A DNA stretch of 64,000 nucleotides from Chondrus crispus (Eukaryota > Rhodophyta > Florideophyceae > Gigartinales > Gigartinaceae): positions 83,982 to 147,981 of the forward strand of contig NW_005179130.1 in the NCBI RefSeq assembly GCF_000350225.1. The letters are read 5' to 3'. A program made the translations under genes and the position numbers. The notes under the pieces are model-generated. The model was given only the letters and a program-made list of their open reading frames with translations, was not told the DNA's origin and made no database searches. This document shows, piece after piece, positions 59,462 to 64,000 of the stretch (position 1 is the first letter of the stretch; each line of letters begins with the position of its first letter).

Positions 59462-62400
59462 GTGGAGGCAGAAAGGCTTTCGTATCTCCGCCACAACCAG
59501 ACACAGCACGAGACACAGCTTCGAGCCGCCGACTACACCTCACTGCGCGACAGCCTAGGAGACTCCTGTCGTGCTGAAGATGAAGCCGATGCCGTGCGTG
59601 CGGGACGACTGTTCATTCTCCCTTTCACGTACATTGGAGGTGACCGCTATATGAGGCAGCAGATGCACGACATCATTGCTATATCGAACCAAATTGGCCA
59701 CCTGGACATCTTCCTCACTATGACATGCAATCCAAGCTGGCCGGAGGTCACAAGACCCCTACTGCCGAACCAAACGCCTCAGGACAGACTGGACCTGTGC
59801 GCCCGTGTGTTTCGTCTGAAAATGAAAGATCTCATGTCCTTGGTCATCAACGAAGAAGTATTCGGAACCGTCGTTGCCCATGTACGAGTCATCGAATTTC
59901 AGAAACGCGGTCTTCCCCACGCTCACGTTGTATTTTTCCTAGATGAAGTCTCCAAGAATGATCTGCGTACTCCCGAAAACGTCGACCGCATTATCTCTGC
60001 CGAGATCCCGTCTGCCCAAGATCTAGAACTCCAAGAGGTCGTGCTCAAGCATATGATTCACAATCCATGTGGAGAACGCAATCCAACAGCCGTGTGCATG
60101 GGCGAGCAGTACTGCAGGAAAGTGTTTCCAAAATCGTTCAAACACGACACCAGCCAGTCTGACAGTGAGTACTACATCACGTACCGCAGAAGGTCCCCCT
60201 CTGCAGGTGGCGTCTCCATCGAGCGACCCTCCTGTGTTGGCCGACGACAGCAATCCGTCGTAGTCGACAACTACTGGGTCGTTCCCCACAGTCCTCTGCT
60301 TCTACGATCATTCGCTTGCCATTTGAATGTGGAACTCTGCGTGTCACGCGTTGGCGGAATCAAGTACCTCTTCAAGTATGTTTGCAAGGGACAAGACCGA
60401 GTGACCATGGAAATCACTGCCGGGAACGAGTGCCACGATGAGATCTCCAACTTCCAAGATGCCAGATACGTTTCGGCATCGGAGGCCGCATGGAGGTTAT
60501 TCTCCTTTGACATTGTAGATCGCAATCCTCCAGTGGTCAGACTTACGGTGCATCTGCCCAACCACCATACAGTATACTTGGAGGAAGGGCGAGAGCAGGA
60601 GGCGGCGCTTCGACCAGCATCAGGTACGAAGCTGACCGAGTGGTTTAAAGCCAACGAGAAGTACCCAAGCGCGAGGCATCTTCGGTACCACAAGTTTCCA
60701 AGGTACTTTACGTGGAAGACACGCACCAAGTCATGGAGTCCAAGAGCAACCCTGCGAAGACGGAACGCCACCAGCGAAGAGGAAGCCTACGATTTCAGTG
60801 GTACAGGTGCCAACGCAGTCGGTCGAATCTACACTGTCAGTCCGAGGGAGGGTGAGCGCTACTTTCTTCGCCTCCTCCTCACACAAGTGCCAGGGGCGAC
60901 ATCCTTCGAGAACTTGCGAAATATCGACGGCGAGCAGTGCAACAGCTTCCGACAAGCTTGCTTACGACTCGGTTTGCTGGCCGACGATGCCGAGTGGAAG
61001 CGCGCAATCCGAGATTCATTCCGGTCAAGCTTCGTTCCTCTTTCTCATCTGTTTGCTACGATTCTGGCACACTGCCAGCCTTCGGACCCTCTCTCGCTGT
61101 GGAACAACCACCTGGACATGTTTCTCACCGATATTCGCAATCGTGCACGCAGACAACCCATTCGAAGACAGCAGCTTCGCGATGATCACCACGCCACATC
61201 TTACGTACTTCGAGAGGTACAGGAGGCTCTGCAGACCGTGCGATCCGACTGGACGCTCGCAAACTTCGGACTCCCACTGCCCGATGACAGCCTGCCCGCT
61301 TTGGAACAGCAAAACGAGATCGAGACCCCCGAAGCACGAGCGCAGCAGTGGGAAGGGCGACTACAGACGTCGTTGCCGCTGTTGAACACAAATCAACGTC
61401 ATGCCTTTGACGAAATAGTGGGCTCCTTGCTTCCAGGCGTATCCGTCTCTGCATTGCTTCAAGGATCCTTAAGCGCCGTTGCGGGACCTTCTATGCCGAC
61501 ACGAAGTGGTCGTCTCTTCTTCCTCGATGCTCCTGGCGGAACAGGCAAAACATTCGTGCTCAGCGCCATTCAAGACTTCCTTCGTACGCGCCGTAAGCAG
61601 GTCATCGCTGTCGCTACGTCTGCTGTTGCTGCTGTGCTGCTCGACGGTGGACGCACCGCTCATTCCGTGTTCAAGATTCCCATTCCTGTATCTGCCGAAA
61701 GCACGTGCAGCTTCTCCGCAAACTCCGACACAGGCCGTACACTGCAACAAGTCGATCTCATCATATGGGACGAGATCGTCATGTGCCATCGACATTGCAT
61801 TGAGACTGTCGATCGCTCCCTTCGAGACTTGATGCAAACCTACCGGCCCTTCGGTGGAAAGTTCCTCGTGCTCGCTGGAGACTTTAGACAAATCCTTCCC
61901 GCCGTTCCGGGCGGGTCCAGAGGTCAAATCGTGAGTGCGTGGGTCAAGGCTTCCCCGCTGTATCGAGAGTGCCGATTCCTGCGCCTTACCGAGAACATGC
62001 GCCTTGCTGCTCTCCGAGCGGACCCTGCAGCAGATGTGGAGGCTCTCAACTTTCCAGAATTCCTCCTCAGCGTCGGGGAAGGCAGACTTCAAGGCGAACA
62101 GCGCCCGGAATGGATCTCACTACCACAGTCCGTTGCGTTCGAGCACACCATCCGCAATTTGTGCCTCAAGGTCTTCCAAGGCATTCGAGACAATCACGCC
62201 GACCCTGCCTGGCTCACCAAGCGCGTTATACTCACCACAAAGAACAGGCCGCTCGAGGAAGTCAACGAGGTCATCGGCAACATGATTCTGGGATCGTATC
62301 GAACGTATTTGAGCGCAGACAAGGTCGAGAACGAAGACACCAACGCCCTGATCTATCCCACAGAAATGCTCAACACCTTGACCGCCGGATCTGCTCTACC

Positions 62401-62713
62401 AGACCACAAGCTCAAGCTCAAGAAAGGCTTCATCGTCATGCTTCTGCGCAATCTCGATCCCGCTACCGGTCACGTCAACGGCGCGCGATATGTCATCGAG
62501 AACATGACCAACAACCTGCTCTTTCTACACGTTACCACCGGGTCACACCAAGGCAACAGACTGTGTCTTCCTCGAATGCCCTGCGGACCAGGAGACGACA
62601 ACTTTCCCATCCCTGGCTTCACCCGACCGCAGTTCCCCATTCGCACGTGCTTCGCCCTTACAACGAACAAAGCGCAAGGCCAATCCTTCGGTGGCCGCAT
62701 TGGTCTCGACTAA
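59462..62713 (+). CDS. Helitron Rep/helicase, truncated at the N-terminus and by an early stop
   Basis: 1083 codons. Rep part: FLTMTCNPSWPE, the HUH metal site GLPHAHVVFFL (H153, H155) and two catalytic tyrosines in KYLFKYVCKG (Y302, Y306), which nick and join DNA in rolling-circle transposition. PIF1-type helicase part: Walker A APGGTGKT (about residue 694), WDEI (Walker B, with V-M instead of the usual residues next), LAGDFRQILPAV, and motifs to TTNKAQGQSFGG. The frame starts with GTG and lacks the N-terminal domain of full-length proteins (usually 1300-1800 residues). TAA at 62711-62713 cuts off the end: the frame continues with FSHGQLYVALSRT, the last helicase motif, and YPEVLQ to TAG at 62846-62848. 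Confidence 0.9.
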   Translation: MEAERLSYLRHNQTQHETQLRAADYTSLRDSLGDSCRAEDEADAVRAGRLFILPFTYIGGDRYMRQQMHDIIAISNQIGHLDIFLTMTCNPSWPEVTRPLLPNQTPQDRLDLCARVFRLKMKDLMSLVINEEVFGTVVAHVRVIEFQKRGLPHAHVVFFLDEVSKNDLRTPENVDRIISAEIPSAQDLELQEVVLKHMIHNPCGERNPTAVCMGEQYCRKVFPKSFKHDTSQSDSEYYITYRRRSPSAGGVSIERPSCVGRRQQSVVVDNYWVVPHSPLLLRSFACHLNVELCVSRVGGIKYLFKYVCKGQDRVTMEITAGNECHDEISNFQDARYVSASEAAWRLFSFDIVDRNPPVVRLTVHLPNHHTVYLEEGREQEAALRPASGTKLTEWFKANEKYPSARHLRYHKFPRYFTWKTRTKSWSPRATLRRRNATSEEEAYDFSGTGANAVGRIYTVSPREGERYFLRLLLTQVPGATSFENLRNIDGEQCNSFRQACLRLGLLADDAEWKRAIRDSFRSSFVPLSHLFATILAHCQPSDPLSLWNNHLDMFLTDIRNRARRQPIRRQQLRDDHHATSYVLREVQEALQTVRSDWTLANFGLPLPDDSLPALEQQNEIETPEARAQQWEGRLQTSLPLLNTNQRHAFDEIVGSLLPGVSVSALLQGSLSAVAGPSMPTRSGRLFFLDAPGGTGKTFVLSAIQDFLRTRRKQVIAVATSAVAAVLLDGGRTAHSVFKIPIPVSAESTCSFSANSDTGRTLQQVDLIIWDEIVMCHRHCIETVDRSLRDLMQTYRPFGGKFLVLAGDFRQILPAVPGGSRGQIVSAWVKASPLYRECRFLRLTENMRLAALRADPAADVEALNFPEFLLSVGEGRLQGEQRPEWISLPQSVAFEHTIRNLCLKVFQGIRDNHADPAWLTKRVILTTKNRPLEEVNEVIGNMILGSYRTYLSADKVENEDTNALIYPTEMLNTLTAGSALPDHKLKLKKGFIVMLLRNLDPATGHVNGARYVIENMTNNLLFLHVTTGSHQGNRLCLPRMPCGPGDDNFPIPGFTRPQFPIRTCFALTTNKAQGQSFGGRIGLD

Positions 62714-62848
62714 CGAGATCACTGCTTCTCGCACGGTCAACTCTATGTCGCACTATCAAGGACTACTCACCCAGTCAACGTCACTGTCCTCACTCGAGAG
62801 TCCAATGAAACCACGCGAAACGTAGTGTACCCCGAGGTCCTTCAGTAG
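62714..62848 (+). pseudogene. C-terminal end of the Helitron helicase after the early stop
   Basis: 44 codons in the same frame as the Rep/helicase gene. They include SHGQLYVALSRTTHPVNVTV, the conserved helicase motif VI region that needs the arginine for ATP hydrolysis, so the stop upstream should abolish helicase activity unless it is read through. Confidence 0.85.
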
Positions 62849-62928
62849 TTACCAAAAAAAGTAAACGCCATTGTCTTTACATATTTTCATTGCCACCCTT
62901 CCCAAATAGTGTTCCTCCACGCCTCCTT

Positions 62929-62957
62929 GGCTCGGCGCGCGAAGCGCGCACGGAGCC
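62929..62957. terminator. GC-rich hairpin near the Helitron 3' end
   Basis: GGCTC (62929-62933) pairs with GAGCC (62953-62957), and GCGCGC with GCGCGC inside, around a GAA loop. Position 80 bp after the end of the helicase frame and just before the second flank repeat suits the Helitron 3' termination hairpin. The expected CTRR terminus is not certain; CTAA at 62978 is possible. Confidence 0.45.
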
Positions 62958-62970
62958 CACTTGTCTACAA

Positions 62971-63065
62971 CTACTAAAATCCGTGTCTGTGTGTGTGTCT
63001 GTATGTCCTTGCGCTCCCGCGTTGCCATTGGCGCTACCGTAACAAGTGGCGGCCACGGGCGGGGC
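62971..63065 (+). repeat. Helitron-type flank repeat, downstream copy
   Basis: TACTAAAATCCGTGTCTGTG, the TG-rich run and AACAAGTGGCGGCCACGG repeat the upstream copy at 59104. It may be the 5' end of a second, non-autonomous Helitron lying directly behind the first. Confidence 0.75.
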
Positions 63066-63104
63066 CTGGCCGCAGGCCAGGCCGCCACGGGGACACGTGG
63101 CGGT

Positions 63105-63407
63105 GACAAGTGGCGACAAGTGTAACATTTTAAATTAAAATTATTGTGCGGACTGCGGGGCGGGGCCCCACTACAGTACAGGCTGACAAGTGGCGACAAG
63201 TTAAATTTTAAAATTAAAATAACTGTGCGGACTGCCGAGCGCGGCCGCACTACAAGCGGCGACAAGTGTAACATTCTAAATTTAAATTACTGTGCGGACT
63301 GCGGGGCGGGGCCCCACTACAGTACAGGCTGACAAGTGGCGACAAGTTAAATTTTAAAATTAAAATAACTGTGCGGACTGCCGAGCGCGGCCGCGCTACA
63401 GTACACT
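63105..63407. repeat. Tandem repeat with 146-bp period
   Basis: Two full units, shown by matching points at 63115/63261 and 63185/63331, both 146 bp apart. Each unit consists of two related halves that share GACAAGTG or GACAAGTT, a run of A and T, and TGTGCGGACTGC, followed by GGGGCGGGGCCCC in one half and GAGCGCGGCCGC in the other. Parts of the same motifs occur at 59270-59330. Confidence 0.9.
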
Positions 63408-64000
63408 ACAAATTTTCGCCCGGATCCGTTTAAACCGCGCCACGCGGATCTACATTGTGGGCGGAACTGGGGCGGGCACTGCGAGCACGTGACGGCGGTG
63501 TGGTAGAAGGACGCGTACGACAGGGGGGCGGACGCGTGAGACACGGGGCTGCCCGAAATACCGGAGGCTCGTGGCGACGTGAGCGGGGCGGTGGTGCGCG
63601 GGGGGCTGTGCGTGGGGGAGCCGGAATTCTTCAAGGCGAAGTTGCGCAGCGCGTGGTGCTCCAACTTTGGGGGGCGGATGTGGATGCGCGGTGACGAGGA
63701 AGTGCCGGCCGGGGCGGCCACGGGCGGCAATGGGGACGGTGGGCAGCAAGATGATGGTGGGCAGAGGGCCGTTTTGGATGTGCAGCGATGACGTGGAGGA
63801 GATGTGGGCTGGGGCAGCGATGGGGACGGTGGGAGAGGGTAGGTGGGGGGCGCCGAGGCGGGGCGGCATGGATCGCCACACTTGCGCGTGCGCGTGGGGG
63901 AACGGAGGGCGCAGGAGCGGACCGGGCCAGAGCTGGACGGCGTGGAGTACTACAAGGGTCTTCAACCGGACGCGCGTGCCGGGGGGCGGGGGAGGCAGCA
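63408..64000. other. GC-rich right end; possible gene start, not resolved
   Basis: Very GC-rich and open in several frames on both strands. Two plus-strand stretches read naturally, 63609-63700 (EPEFFKAKLRSAWCSNFGGR) and 63915-63995 (ELDGVEYYKGLQPDAR), but they are in different frames with stops between. Minus-strand frames up to 171 codons are proline/histidine-rich and look compositional. I cannot decide strand or product. Confidence 0.3.

Larger units (their letters stand above)
59104..62970 (+). mobile_element. Candidate Helitron (rolling-circle transposon)
   Basis: The Rep/helicase gene at 59462 identifies the class. The left end is placed at TACTAAAATCCGTGTC (59104), because the same sequence recurs at 62976 directly after the element and resembles Helitron 5' termini. 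On the right a GC-rich hairpin at 62929-62957 lies shortly before the second copy, as Helitrons have a hairpin near the 3' end. Helitrons make no target duplication, so the exact ends cannot be proved from one copy. Confidence 0.55.

Noticed and set aside
63450-63965. 171-codon minus-strand frame at the right edge
   Set aside because: Proline, histidine and alanine-rich in very GC-rich DNA where all six frames are open.
1-64000. tRNA, rRNA and CRISPR features
   Set aside because: I looked for T-arm and box motifs and for regularly spaced short repeats and found none. TTCGAATCC-like strings (for example near 43850) lie in coding sequence without a cloverleaf.

Overview
The window is nuclear DNA of a eukaryote that is poor in introns and very rich in mobile elements. 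Ty1/copia and Ty3/gypsy LTR retrotransposons, a Helitron and a pogo/Tigger-like DNA transposon fill most of it; the few host-type genes are single-exon. This fits a marine florideophyte red alga (Chondrus crispus-like), but no rRNA, organelle or marker gene is present, so the organism is an inference.

Layout. 1-1366 holds the 3' end of a broken copia pol (Cop-F). From 1506 to about 10370 and from 54622 to about 58775 lie two direct copies of one host segment, each encoding a near-identical 456-residue membrane protein on the minus strand. Copy 1 is split by an almost pristine copia element (Cop-E, 3222-9021, identical 5-bp target duplications). Copy 2 has the empty site but carries its own insertion, a pogo-like remnant (56886-57806). 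Next to copy 1 lie a broken cysteine-rich secreted-type gene (10627-12598, minus) and, head to head with it, an intact cysteine-rich secreted gene (12908-13960, plus). 14120-16592 has no gene I recognise apart from a short basic ORF and a perfect 23-bp hairpin.

The centre, 16593-54258, is a four-level nest. Cop-A (LTRs 16593-16800 and 54048-54258) contains Cop-B (LTRs 17348-17654 and 50302-50608). Cop-B contains Gyp-C, which lies on the minus strand (LTRs 17772-18376 and 45527-46134, target duplication GGAAG). Gyp-C contains Gyp-D on the plus strand (LTRs 21793-22759 and 36036-37001). LTR pair identity estimated by eye is about 87% for A, 94-95% for B, 94% for C and 99% for D, which broadly agrees with the nesting order.

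The most unusual trait is shared by Gyp-C and Gyp-D. Both are large chromovirus-type elements with gag-pol reading from the 5' LTR, and both also carry a long ORF on the opposite strand that starts about 330 bp inside the 3' LTR and reads inward (18703-20945 plus in Gyp-C, broken; 33980-35695 minus in Gyp-D, intact, 571 residues). I recognise no domain in either.

The right end (59104-64000) holds a Helitron Rep/helicase gene with an early stop 45 codons before its natural end, a second copy of the Helitron-type flank downstream, a 146-bp tandem repeat, and a GC-rich tail without a gene I can call.
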